NCBI RefSeq assembly: GCF_001308875.1
Contig: NZ_KQ465114.1
Span: 106,386 to 170,385 of the forward strand
Source: Lysinibacillus sp. ZYM-1
GTDB lineage: Bacteria > Bacillota > Bacilli > Bacillales_A > Planococcaceae
Direction of reading: 5' to 3'
DNA: 64,000 nt
In this document: piece after piece, positions 1 to 8,410 of the stretch
Layout of the letters: each line of letters opens with the position of its first letter
Position numbering within the stretch: the first letter of the stretch is position 1
Translations under genes and position numbers: made by a program
The notes under the pieces: model-generated
Database searches by the model: none
Told to the model about the DNA's origin: nothing
Seen by the model: the letters and a program-made list of their open reading frames with translations, nothing else

Positions 1-2
1 AG

Positions 3-797
3 CACGCCCTCAACCTTGGAGGAGGGCTACACCACGGTTTTCGTGGTCGCGCATCAGGATTTTGTATATACAATGATAGTACAGTTGCTATTCGTTACTT
101 GCAGGAAAGATATAATGCCCGTGTACTTTATGTCGATACAGATGCACATCATGGAGATGGTGTACAATGGAGCTTTTATGAAGATCCAAATGTTTGTACA
201 TTGTCCATTCATGAAACAGGTCGCTATCTTTTCCCTGGAACAGGAAATATTACTGAACGAGGGAATGGGCAAGGTTACGGTACCTCCTTTAATTTCCCTA
301 TGGATGCCTTTACAGAGGATGAAAGTTTCCTAGAGATCTATGAACAGTCAATGCGAGAGGTCTTCGAATATTTCAAGCCAGATGTTGTCTTAACACAAAA
401 TGGTGCTGATGCTCATTATTTTGACCCATTGACACACTTACATGGCACTATGAATATATATCGCGAAATTCCAAAACTTGCACACCGATTAGCCCATGAA
501 TATTGTGATGGTAAGTGGATTGCGGTAGGTGGTGGTGGCTATGATATATGGCGAGTAGTTCCTCGCGCTTGGTCCATGCTATGGTTAGAAATGACTGATC
601 AAGCAGTACCAACAGGGCCTCTCCCACAAGCATGGCTTGACCGTTGGCAATCAGAAGCGCCTGTTCCTTTTATTCCAACTTGGGAGGACCCGAATCCTTT
701 ATATGAGCCCATTCCACGTAAGGCCGAAATAGAAGAAAAAAATGGTCAAATGTTAGCAAAAGCGCTACATATTATTCGAAATGAAAAACGGGATTAA
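3..797 (+). CDS. acuC: Acetoin utilization protein AcuC, histone deacetylase family (5' end missing)
   Basis: This is the C-terminal part of a class I histone deacetylase-like protein. The reading frame is already open at the left edge (visible residues begin HALNLGGGLHHGF), so the ATG at 99 region is not the start. The visible 264 residues hold the zinc/catalytic signatures DAHHGDG (visible residues 47-53), NGADAH (about 133) and GGGGYD (about 176). In Bacillus AcuC is a lysine deacetylase that activates acetyl-CoA synthetase AcsA by removing an acetyl group placed by AcuA. B. subtilis AcuC has about 387 residues, so roughly 120 are missing here. It converges on ccpA, as expected from Bacillus gene order. 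Identity is firm; the partner genes lie outside the window. Confidence 0.93.
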   Translation, partial: HALNLGGGLHHGFRGRASGFCIYNDSTVAIRYLQERYNARVLYVDTDAHHGDGVQWSFYEDPNVCTLSIHETGRYLFPGTGNITERGNGQGYGTSFNFPMDAFTEDESFLEIYEQSMREVFEYFKPDVVLTQNGADAHYFDPLTHLHGTMNIYREIPKLAHRLAHEYCDGKWIAVGGGGYDIWRVVPRAWSMLWLEMTDQAVPTGPLPQAWLDRWQSEAPVPFIPTWEDPNPLYEPIPRKAEIEEKNGQMLAKALHIIRNEKRD

Positions 798-804
798 CTC
801 TTTG

Positions 805-828
805 CCTCACGATTTACGTGAGGTTTTT
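805..828 (+). terminator. Intrinsic terminator of acuC
   Basis: Seven-base-pair stem cctcacg/cgtgagg with a short loop, followed by five T. It begins 8 nt after the acuC stop codon and reads in the acuC direction. Confidence 0.85.
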
Positions 829-942
829 CTCATTGGAACGATGACACAGCCCCCCATCCTTCACTTTGATGATTTTATCGTACCCCTTCCCATTGATAAA
901 ACTTTGCTATTGTGCTACCCGCTCCTTTTTAATCTGTTCATT

Positions 943-978
943 AAAAAACACGCAAATCTCCTATAAGATTTACGTGTT
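943..978 (-). terminator. Intrinsic terminator of ccpA
   Basis: On the minus strand the 13-nt arm aacacgtaaatct pairs with agatttgcgtgtt (one G-T pair) and is followed by a T run. It sits directly after the ccpA stop codon. Together with the acuC hairpin it separates the two convergent genes. Confidence 0.85.
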
Positions 979-986
979 ACCAATCA

Positions 987-1991
987 TTATTTACTTTTGA
1001 CAGATTGTCGATGTTCAATACGGTGTGGTAAAATTACTGCCTCATCCTCGACAGGCTCCTTACTCATCAATTTAGTGAGTAAGCGCATAGCAACTGCACC
1101 AATATCGTAAAGTGGTAACGCGACACTTGTTAGTTGTGGACGAACCATTCGTGCCAGCTTTGAATTCTCAAAGCTAATCACTTCGATATCCTCTGGAACA
1201 TTCTTACCAGCGTCCTGTGCACCATGAATTAAACCAATCGCCAATTCATCACTGCCTGCAAAATAGGCTGTCGGTGAATGTTCAAGCGCAGATAAAATCT
1301 CCCAAGCTTCTAAACCCATGTCATAGCTAGACTCTTCAGCAGCAATTAATGCTTCATCTATTGGCAAACCAGCATCCTGTAATGCTTTCTTATAGGCTGC
1401 TAGCTTGAATTTTCCGTTAATTGTATACGAAAGTGGGCCAGTCACGAAACCAATGCGTGTGTGGCCGTTTTGAATCAGTAAAGATATCGCTTCATAAGCC
1501 GCTTGGAAATAATCAATATTTACAGTAGCAATTGTCTGCGATTCATCTACAGAACCCGCAAGTACAATTGGAACTGGTGAATGATCCATTGTTTGTTGCA
1601 TTTTTTCTGTTACTTCATCACTCATCATCACAATACCATCTACTTGTTTTCCGAGCATAGTATCAAGTAACTGTAACTCTTTATCTTCATGTTGATCTGA
1701 GTTGGCTAAAATAATATTATAACGGTACATTGTAGCTATATCCTCTACACCACGAGCCAGCTCCGCATAAACATTGTTTGCAATATCTGGGATAATCACG
1801 CCAACTGTTGTTGTTTTCTTACTTGCTAAACCTCGCGCTACTGCGTTTGGACGGTATTCTAATCGTTCAATTACTTCTAGTACTTTTTTTCGTGTTGCTG
1901 GTTTTACGTTTTGATTACCATTGACTACACGAGAGACCGTTGCCATGGAAACATTCGCTTCTCTTGCAACATCATAAATTGTAACAGTCAT
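987..1991 (-). CDS. ccpA: Catabolite control protein A (LacI/GalR family)
   Basis: This is the global carbon-catabolite regulator of Firmicutes. It binds cre sites when complexed with HPr phosphorylated on Ser46. Length is 334 residues, the family norm. The N-terminal helix-turn-helix ([19 protein letters not shown], from residue 4) and the hinge NAVARGLA (residues 49-56) are nearly invariant CcpA sequence, and [10 protein letters not shown] ends the protein as in orthologues. The start is the ATG preceded by GGGAGG. One residue stands out: Glu275 in SFEN, where LacI-family proteins usually have Asp (FDN/FDD) in the effector pocket. The gene lies downstream of aroA, as in B. subtilis, but each has its own terminator and ccpA has its own promoter. 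Confidence 0.96.
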   Translation of the reverse strand: MTVTIYDVAREANVSMATVSRVVNGNQNVKPATRKKVLEVIERLEYRPNAVARGLASKKTTTVGVIIPDIANNVYAELARGVEDIATMYRYNIILANSDQHEDKELQLLDTMLGKQVDGIVMMSDEVTEKMQQTMDHSPVPIVLAGSVDESQTIATVNIDYFQAAYEAISLLIQNGHTRIGFVTGPLSYTINGKFKLAAYKKALQDAGLPIDEALIAAEESSYDMGLEAWEILSALEHSPTAYFAGSDELAIGLIHGAQDAGKNVPEDIEVISFENSKLARMVRPQLTSVALPLYDIGAVAMRLLTKLMSKEPVEDEAVILPHRIEHRQSVKSK

Positions 1992-2025
1992 CGTACGTGC
2001 CTCCCTTTTTTCCTATTATAGCCTT

Positions 2026-2055
2026 ATCATACGATAATTTTCATATTATTTTCAA
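2026..2055 (-). promoter_or_regulatory. Probable SigA promoter of ccpA
   Basis: On the minus strand TTGAAA (2055-2050) and TATGAT (2031-2026) are separated by 18 nt. The -10 lies about 35 nt before the ccpA start codon. Confidence 0.65.
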
Positions 2056-2119
2056 GAAGAACTACGTAAAAACCAAGTACTAATAGTCCTATTCTAGACA
2101 TTATTTTGTCACGATATAA

Positions 2120-2155
2120 CAAACACCGCCTGCCAAGGTAAGCAAGCGGTGTTTG
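2120..2155 (-). terminator. Hairpin after aroA
   Basis: Ten-base-pair arms caaacaccgc/gcggtgtttg stand just after the aroA stop. The T run that follows on the minus strand is short (ttat), so termination may be partial. Confidence 0.6.
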
Positions 2156-2165
2156 CTGTTAACAA

Positions 2166-3251
2166 TTAAGCATGAATTTCATGATTTTTCATGAATTTTT
2201 GTAGTGTTTCATAGAATGCATCGAATGTTGGGATGTCCATTTGTTGTTGTGAATCAGAAAGTGCTACAGATGGATCTGGATGCACTTCTGCCATGACACC
2301 ATCAGCACCGATTGCAATGGCTGCTTTTGCACATGGTAACAATAAATCACGACGCCCTGTTGAGTGTGTAACATCTACGAATACAGGCAAATGCGTTTCT
2401 TGTTTTAATATTGGTACAGCAGAAATATCTAACGTATTACGAGTTGCTTTTTCATAAGTACGAATACCACGTTCACAAAGGATAATATTTTCATTTCCTT
2501 TAGACATAATGTATTCTGCTGCATGGATGAATTCATCAATTGTTGCAGCTAAGCCTCGTTTTAGTAGAACTGGTTTATTAGTTGCACCGGCTGCTTTTAA
2601 TAATTCAAAGTTTTGCATATTTCGTGCACCGATTTGAATCACATCAATATAATCTAATGCTTCCTCTAAATGACCTGGTGTCACAATCTCAGTAATAACA
2701 CCTAAACCATATTCCTCAGACACACGTTTTAAGATTTTTAAACCTTCTAATCCAAGACCTTGGAAGTCATATGGAGAAGTACGTGGTTTATAAGCACCAC
2801 CACGAATTAACTTTTCACCTTTTGCTTTAATAGAAGCTGCTACTGCAGCTACTTGCTCATAAGATTCAACTGCACAAGGACCGAATACAAAAGATGGCTT
2901 CCCTTGTCCAATTAATTCACCATTGATATTAATTACCGTATCTTCAGATTTCTTCTTACGAGATACAAGTAACTCCTTCTTCTTATCAGCTTCAAGTTGT
3001 TTTAAAGCTGTTTTAAAGATTTGTTTAAATATATAATCTACCGTCATTTGGTTTAATGGACCTTGATTGTGTTCTTTAATAAGATCAAGCATGTGTCTTT
3101 CACGCAGTGGATCATAGCGATTTACACCTTGTTTTTCTTTAATTTTACCGATTTCATCTACTACAGCTGCACGTTCGTTAATAAGACGAAGAATTTCTAA
3201 GTTCAAGTCGTCGATTTGACTACGTAAGCTTTCTAAATCTTTTTGGCTCAT
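2166..3251 (-). CDS. aroA: Bifunctional chorismate mutase / DAHP synthase
   Basis: The enzyme makes 3-deoxy-D-arabino-heptulosonate 7-phosphate from phosphoenolpyruvate and erythrose 4-phosphate, the first step of the shikimate pathway. An AroQ-type chorismate mutase domain (residues 1 to about 90, starting with an [19 protein letters not shown] helix) is fused to a DAHP synthase barrel (about 105-361) carrying FGPCAVE and [15 protein letters not shown]. The 361-residue length matches the Bacillus AroA(G) fusion, in which the mutase domain provides feedback inhibition by chorismate and prephenate. The start ATG follows GAGGAG. The ytxJ gene found upstream of aroA in B. subtilis is absent; an FtsA-like gene diverges here instead. 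Confidence 0.96.
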   Translation of the reverse strand: MSQKDLESLRSQIDDLNLEILRLINERAAVVDEIGKIKEKQGVNRYDPLRERHMLDLIKEHNQGPLNQMTVDYIFKQIFKTALKQLEADKKKELLVSRKKKSEDTVININGELIGQGKPSFVFGPCAVESYEQVAAVAASIKAKGEKLIRGGAYKPRTSPYDFQGLGLEGLKILKRVSEEYGLGVITEIVTPGHLEEALDYIDVIQIGARNMQNFELLKAAGATNKPVLLKRGLAATIDEFIHAAEYIMSKGNENIILCERGIRTYEKATRNTLDISAVPILKQETHLPVFVDVTHSTGRRDLLLPCAKAAIAIGADGVMAEVHPDPSVALSDSQQQMDIPTFDAFYETLQKFMKNHEIHA

Positions 3252-3361
3252 GCTTTCTTGCTCCTCTCCTCATGACAGACACTTTCAGAACTCTGAAATG
3301 TATGTTACATTTTTAGATAATAGCAATATTATAATCAATGTTGTTCAGAATGTCACGCATT

Positions 3362-3393
3362 TTTAATTTAGCGCTTCAACTCGCTAAATTAAA
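3362..3393. repeat. 12-bp inverted repeat in the aroA / FtsA-like divergent region
   Basis: Perfect arms tttaatttagcg (3362-3373) and cgctaaattaaa (3382-3393) flank an 8-nt spacer. No T run follows in either direction, so it does not look like a terminator. It lies 32 nt upstream of the FtsA-like start codon. It could be a binding site for a dimeric regulator or an mRNA leader hairpin. Confidence 0.6.
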
Positions 3394-3424
3394 TTGAGAT
3401 ATAACGCGAAAGGAAGCGATTACA

Positions 3425-5578
3425 TTGAGTTCTAAATTATTCGCACTTGATATTGGTACACGGTCCGTGGTCGGGATTATTCTTCAAGAAGAAAATGACC
3501 ATTTCCATGTGGAAGATATATTAGTTAAAGAACATAAAGAACGTGCCATGGTTGATGGTCAAATACATAATGTCATGTATGTGGCAGAATTAATTAATGA
3601 AATTAAATACGAACTTGAAGAGAAACACGGCCCGCTTACAAAGGTAAGTGTTGCAGCAGCAGGCCGATCTTTGAAAACCGAGCAAGCTAGCGTGACGATT
3701 AATATACGTAATCGTCCTATTTTCACAGAAGAAGATATTAGTCGCTTAGAGCTTCAAGCTGTTCAACAAGCCCAACAACAACTTTTACAACATAAAGAAG
3801 ATGCAAAAATAAGCCACTATTATTGTGTAGGCTATTCTGTCCTCTATTATCGCTTGGATGGCGAAGAAATTGGCAGTCTGTTGGATCAGCAGGGTGATGA
3901 GGCACAAATTGAAGTAATTGCTACCTTCCTACCCCGTGTTGTAGTCGAATCACTTATTGCTGCTCTAAAACGGGCGGATTTAGAGATGGAAGCTTTGACA
4001 TTAGAACCTATTGCAGCTATTAATGTCCTCATCCCTCCAACCATGCGTCGTTTAAACGTTGCTCTTGTCGATATAGGTGCAGGTACTTCTGATATTGCCA
4101 TTACGGATAAAAGTACTGTTGTGGCCTATGGCATGGTTCCAACAGCGGGTGATGAAATAACAGAGGCTTTAAGTGACCATTATTTACTCGACTTCCCTGT
4201 TGCCGAAGGGGCAAAACGTCAGCTTCAAACGGAAGAGGAGATATTGATTCAAGATATTCTTGGCTTTGATCAGTATTACCCAAAAGATGAAGTTTTATTA
4301 GCAATTGAACCTGCCGTGAAGCAGCTTGCTAAGTCCATTGGGGAAGAAATTTTAAGACTCAATAATCGAGTAGCTCCCAAAGCCGTTATGCTTGTTGGTG
4401 GAGGTAGCTTAACTCCAAACCTAACAATGGAGCTTGGACTTGTTCTTGATTTACCAGCAAACCGAATAGCTGTGCGAGGTATTGATGCTATCCAAAACCT
4501 CACAAAGGAAGAGCATATAAAAGCATCACCAGAATTAGTTACGCCAATTGGTATTGCAATTGCCGCTAAAAAAATGCCCATCCAATATATGAGTTTAACG
4601 GTAAATAATCAGGTTGTCCGTCTTTTTGAGCTAAAGGAAATGACTGTTGCTGATGCTTTCTTAGCAGCTAATATCCGAGCTAAACAATTGTATGGAAAAC
4701 CTGGCCATGGTTTATCTATCAGTGTCAATGGACAAGATATATTCATTCCAGGTGGCCATGGACAGCCGGCCGAAATATTAGTGAACGGACAACAGGCATC
4801 GACGAAAACGCTAATTAAAACAGGCGATGCAATTCAGTTAGTTGAGGGGCAAGATGGTCAGCCAGCCACAGTTACTGTGAGAGATCTGATTGATAGTGCT
4901 GCTATCAAGACAATTACTATCCAAAATACGAAATATGTGATCGAACCCAAAATTACTGTCAATAATTCACCCGCATCCCTTGACACCTGTTTAAATGATC
5001 GTGATAGTGTTGTTTTTGATATAGCAGAAACCATTGAAGAAATTTTTAAAATCACAAACAATTGGCATTTATTAAAGCAATTTGAGTCTTATACAATTCA
5101 AGTAGATGGTCAACCATTATTTTTACCAGAGTTTTCTTCCCAATTAACGATTAATGGGAAAACTACAAAATTGAATTATGCTGTGCAAGATGGTGATATT
5201 ATTAGCTTTCAGCAGCAGTCTTTCCCAACTGTTCAACGCATTGCAGACCAAATGAACCTCTTGCTGGAGGATAAAATCATCATCCATTTCCAAAATGAAG
5301 TTGTCGAGCTTTCCAAAACAGTGCATGAAGCGCTGCTCAATCAAATCGTTGTATCTCCTCAATCGACTGTGCCGAATGGAGCAACTGTTTTATTTACAGA
5401 AAAGGATCGCAGTCGTTGGATTTATCAAGATGTATTTCGCTTTTCAAATTGGCAGCTCCCAAGTACATTCAAAGGAAATTTCACGATTTTAAGAAATGGT
5501 CAACCTGCAAGTTTTGATATGGAAATTTTCGGTGGTGATCAACTTGAAATTCTTTTAGCAGAAACACCTATCATTTAA
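3425..5578 (+). CDS. FtsA/PilM-like actin-fold ATPase with a repeated C-terminal extension
   Basis: The protein has 717 residues and starts at TTG behind AAAGGAAG. Residues 1 to about 385 form an FtsA/PilM-type actin-fold ATPase, with phosphate-1 motif LDIGTRSVVG (8-17), phosphate-2 motif VDIGAGTSDIA (215-225) and adenosine motif VGGGS (324-328). This resembles FtsA, which usually has about 400-450 residues. Residues about 388-717 are an extension made of roughly six beta-rich units with the recurring pattern xVNGQ ... GDxI (for example SVNGQDIF at 433, LVNGQQAS at 452, QVDGQPLF at 559, ILRNGQPA at 688). These look like beta-grasp or SLBB-type folds. There is no signal peptide and no amphipathic FtsA-type C-terminal tail. 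It is a single-gene unit between divergent aroA and convergent ytxH. The function is unknown; scaffolding at the envelope or division site is only a guess. Confidence 0.75.
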   Translation: MSSKLFALDIGTRSVVGIILQEENDHFHVEDILVKEHKERAMVDGQIHNVMYVAELINEIKYELEEKHGPLTKVSVAAAGRSLKTEQASVTINIRNRPIFTEEDISRLELQAVQQAQQQLLQHKEDAKISHYYCVGYSVLYYRLDGEEIGSLLDQQGDEAQIEVIATFLPRVVVESLIAALKRADLEMEALTLEPIAAINVLIPPTMRRLNVALVDIGAGTSDIAITDKSTVVAYGMVPTAGDEITEALSDHYLLDFPVAEGAKRQLQTEEEILIQDILGFDQYYPKDEVLLAIEPAVKQLAKSIGEEILRLNNRVAPKAVMLVGGGSLTPNLTMELGLVLDLPANRIAVRGIDAIQNLTKEEHIKASPELVTPIGIAIAAKKMPIQYMSLTVNNQVVRLFELKEMTVADAFLAANIRAKQLYGKPGHGLSISVNGQDIFIPGGHGQPAEILVNGQQASTKTLIKTGDAIQLVEGQDGQPATVTVRDLIDSAAIKTITIQNTKYVIEPKITVNNSPASLDTCLNDRDSVVFDIAETIEEIFKITNNWHLLKQFESYTIQVDGQPLFLPEFSSQLTINGKTTKLNYAVQDGDIISFQQQSFPTVQRIADQMNLLLEDKIIIHFQNEVVELSKTVHEALLNQIVVSPQSTVPNGATVLFTEKDRSRWIYQDVFRFSNWQLPSTFKGNFTILRNGQPASFDMEIFGGDQLEILLAETPII

Positions 5579-5580
5579 AA

Positions 5581-5621
5581 AAAGGGATACGTTACACGAT
5601 TATCATGTAACGTATCCCTTT
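5581..5621. terminator. Bidirectional terminator between the FtsA-like gene and ytxH
   Basis: Sixteen-base-pair perfect stem (aaagggatacgttaca / tgtaacgtatcccttt) with a 9-nt loop. A and T tracts on each side allow it to serve both convergent genes. Confidence 0.9.
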
Positions 5622-5631
5622 TCGTTATGCA

Positions 5632-6123
5632 TTATGCACGTACTTCTTCATTTGAGTCTTTTGTTTTGTCTTTTGACTCTTCGGCTTTTACTTCCTCATT
5701 TGGAATAAAATCCTCTAATGGTTCTTCACCTTCAAAGGAAACCGTACCATCATCAAAAACAGTCGGCGCTTTTGCCGTTTTTAGTGTTTTTACTTTCTCC
5801 ACTAATTGTGTAGATTGTTCTTGAATTTGTTTAGAAAGTTGAGCTGTTTTATCTTTTGCAGTTGTCGAGAAGTCTGCACTCTTATCTTTTAAATGAACAG
5901 CTTGTACAGCCACATCGCTAAGTAAATCTTTTCCTGATTTCGGAGCTAGCAGTAGACCTGCAGCAGCACCTACGATTCCTCCAACTAATGCGCCAATCAC
6001 AAAATCTTTCATGTTTACACGCTCCTCTTCATAAATCGAGTCTTGCGGATGATAAAGCTGAGGCAATGAACTTTCAAGCTGTTTTTCCTTTACTTCATTA
6101 AAATTTGGCTTTTGAGTTGTCAT
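5632..6123 (-). CDS. ytxH: YtxH-family general stress-like protein
   Basis: This is a small YtxH-domain protein. From residue 38 it reads MKDFVIGALVGGIVGAAAGLLLAPKSG, a glycine-rich hydrophobic segment followed by APKSGK, which is the family hallmark; the rest is a charged, lysine- and glutamate-rich helix. Two starts are possible. ATG at 6123 has GGGGAGG seven nt upstream (163 residues). ATG at 6012 has GAGGAG nine nt upstream and gives the classic MKDF start (126 residues). B. subtilis YtxH is induced by SigB and SigH; its molecular role is not established. It follows ytxG as in B. subtilis, without ytxJ. Confidence 0.85.
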   Translation of the reverse strand: MTTQKPNFNEVKEKQLESSLPQLYHPQDSIYEEERVNMKDFVIGALVGGIVGAAAGLLLAPKSGKDLLSDVAVQAVHLKDKSADFSTTAKDKTAQLSKQIQEQSTQLVEKVKTLKTAKAPTVFDDGTVSFEGEEPLEDFIPNEEVKAEESKDKTKDSNEEVRA

Positions 6124-6258
6124 GCAACAATTCCTCCCCATCATATTATCAAATTTGTCTAAACAGGTTGTCCATCCACTTTTTACAGATGCATGTTCAA
6201 CTTATGTCTAAGACTTTATTTTTATTCAGTCAGTATCGTGTACTCATCTGAATAATTA

Positions 6259-6759
6259 TCACTTTTTACGACCCCATTTTCTTTTTGGCTTTTCTACTTG
6301 AACCGTTTCAAAGCCATACATATCTTCAGATACAGTTTCTTGCTCAATAATTTTGCGCTTCTTCCATTTATCAGCAATACCCATTGCCACATTACTCCAT
6401 TGTACTACTTGTGCAATTTTTTCTTCATTTTGTTCTACACTTTTAGAAACAGAAGAAGTAATTTGCTGCACAGAATTATTTAAACCATTGACAGAATCAC
6501 CAATACCTTTGACAGCTTGAACAACTGAGTTTAATTGTTCAGATTTATGTTGAATATCTTCTGCTAAGCTATTTGTTTTGGTTAATAAGGACGTTGTTTC
6601 TCGTGTAATCCCTTCCATTTGTCCTTCAATACCTGATAATGTCCCAGCTAAGCTGTTTAAGATGGACTTGAGCGAAAATAATGTCATACCTACGCTCACA
6701 CATAAAATTAAAATACCGATTGCAGCGATAATGGCTGCAATATACAAAATCACTTCCAT
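6259..6759 (-). CDS. ytxG: YtxG-like DUF948 membrane-anchored protein
   Basis: The 166-residue protein starts at the ATG preceded by AGGAGG seven nt away; the longer frame to 6837 has no ribosome site. An N-terminal membrane segment (about residues 4-26, ILYIAAIIAAIGILILCVSVG) is followed by a long heptad-like coiled coil (LAGTLSGIEGQMEGITRETT onward) and a basic C-terminus (KPKRKWGRKK). This is the layout of DUF948 proteins. The B. subtilis counterpart is in the SigB/SigH-controlled ytxGHJ operon. The function is unknown. It lies just downstream of murC but behind a terminator hairpin. Confidence 0.85.
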   Translation of the reverse strand: MEVILYIAAIIAAIGILILCVSVGMTLFSLKSILNSLAGTLSGIEGQMEGITRETTSLLTKTNSLAEDIQHKSEQLNSVVQAVKGIGDSVNGLNNSVQQITSSVSKSVEQNEEKIAQVVQWSNVAMGIADKWKKRKIIEQETVSEDMYGFETVQVEKPKRKWGRKK

Positions 6760-6846
6760 AAGTTGACCTCCTGCTAGTAAATTCTCTTTACTATTACTTT
6801 CCCTATCTTCGACAAAAAAAACGGAATTCCTGCTCAAATTTGAGAA

Positions 6847-6878
6847 AAACAGCTTAACCCCTACGGACTAAGCTGTTT
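6847..6878 (-). terminator. Terminator overlapping the end of murC
   Basis: Arms aaacagctta/taagctgttt with a 12-nt loop, followed on the minus strand by TTTTTC. The murC stop codon lies inside the hairpin, 108 nt before the ytxG start. Confidence 0.75.
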
Positions 6879-8181
6879 CATTGTTTTTAAGCACGGCTTC
6901 AAAAGCATCTTGGAATTTATGAACATCTCCAGCACCCATAAATAAAAATACTGCGCCTTGATGTTTTGTTAGTATATCAATTCCTTCAGTGGTAATCACT
7001 GCACTGCCTTCGATAAGTGACGCTAAATCCTGAATAGAAAGTGCGCCTTGCGTTTCTCTTGCAGAGCCAAAAATGTCACATAAATAGGCTGTATCTGCAA
7101 GGCTTAGACTATCTGCGAAATCTTGTAAAAAAGCTTGTGTACGTGTAAATGTATGTGGTTGGAAAATAGCTACTAGCTCATGATCTGGGAATTTTTGTCG
7201 TGCTGATTGAATTGTAGCACGAATTTCCGTTGGATGATGAGCATAGTCGTCTATTAAAACATTATCCCCTATATCTGTTTCAGTAAAACGTCTTTTTACA
7301 CCTTTATAAGTGTATAGACGCTCCTGAATTATATCAGGTGAAATCCCTTCATATTCACATAGGGTGATAACCGCTAATGTATTTAAAACTGCATGGTCCC
7401 CAAATAATGGGATAAAGAAAGTACTGTAAAATTCATTACGAACAAAGACATCGAATTTTGTACCTTCTGTTGTTTTTTCAACATTACGAGCTTCGAAATC
7501 ATTTTCAGCACCAAATCCATAATAAACAACTGGTACTTTCGCTTGAATACGTTGGAGTTGTTCATCATCACCACATGCAATAATAGCTTTCTTTACTTGT
7601 AAAGCTAATGATTGAAAAGCAGAATAAACATCCTCTATATTAGCAAAGTAGTCTGGATGATCAAAATCAATATTTGTCATCACAGCATAGTCAGGATTAT
7701 ACGCTAAGAAGTGACGACGGTATTCACATGCTTCCATCACAAAAAAGTCAGCATTTTCATGACCAGCACCAGTACCATCCCCAATTAAATAAGATGTTGG
7801 TTTATAACCACCTACCACATGTGACATTAACCCTGTAGTAGAAGTTTTACCGTGTGCACCTGTTATTGCAATTGATATATAGTTACCAATATATTCACCT
7901 AAAAATTTATGGTAACGAATAATCTCTACCCCGATTTCTCGAGCACGTACTAATTCTGGATGATCATCAGGAAAAGCATTACCTGCAATTACAGTCATGC
8001 CTTCTTTAATATTATTTGCATTAAATGTAAAAATTGGAATATCGCGTTCACGTAACGGCTGCTCCGTAAAGAAATATTTATCGACATCTGAGCCCTGTAC
8101 TTGTTCACCAGCATCAAATAAGATTTGTGCAAGCGAACTCATGCCAGAACCTTTAATGCCTGTGAAATGAAAAACTGTCAT
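6868..8181 (-). CDS. murC: UDP-N-acetylmuramate--L-alanine ligase
   Basis: This cytoplasmic Mur ligase adds L-alanine to UDP-MurNAc with ATP, the first amino acid of the peptidoglycan stem peptide. It has 437 residues (B. subtilis MurC has about 432). Visible signatures are the N-terminal Rossmann motif [15 protein letters not shown], the ATP loop GAHGKTSTT (about residue 108), the central DFDHPDYF, and [15 protein letters not shown] in the C-terminal domain. The start ATG has GGGGGG ten nt upstream. It sits upstream of ytxGH in the same direction, as in B. subtilis, and is separated from sftA by 229 nt. Confidence 0.97.
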   Translation of the reverse strand: MTVFHFTGIKGSGMSSLAQILFDAGEQVQGSDVDKYFFTEQPLRERDIPIFTFNANNIKEGMTVIAGNAFPDDHPELVRAREIGVEIIRYHKFLGEYIGNYISIAITGAHGKTSTTGLMSHVVGGYKPTSYLIGDGTGAGHENADFFVMEACEYRRHFLAYNPDYAVMTNIDFDHPDYFANIEDVYSAFQSLALQVKKAIIACGDDEQLQRIQAKVPVVYYGFGAENDFEARNVEKTTEGTKFDVFVRNEFYSTFFIPLFGDHAVLNTLAVITLCEYEGISPDIIQERLYTYKGVKRRFTETDIGDNVLIDDYAHHPTEIRATIQSARQKFPDHELVAIFQPHTFTRTQAFLQDFADSLSLADTAYLCDIFGSARETQGALSIQDLASLIEGSAVITTEGIDILTKHQGAVFLFMGAGDVHKFQDAFEAVLKNNETA

Positions 8182-8410
8182 TAATTAAACCCCCCGGGAA
8201 TTTCAATATCCCATCTATCATCTATTAGGTGTATCGTATTATTTCACGAATGATTAGGTATTAATACCTTCACAAGTGTTAAAAAATACGTACTATTCAA
8301 CACATCTTGTCTATTATAGCACTTTTTATGCATAAGGATAGATGTGTAACTTTTCTAAAAAAACTAATTTCGACGTAAATTAGATAATCTAGACGAAAAC
8401 AATGCAATTC

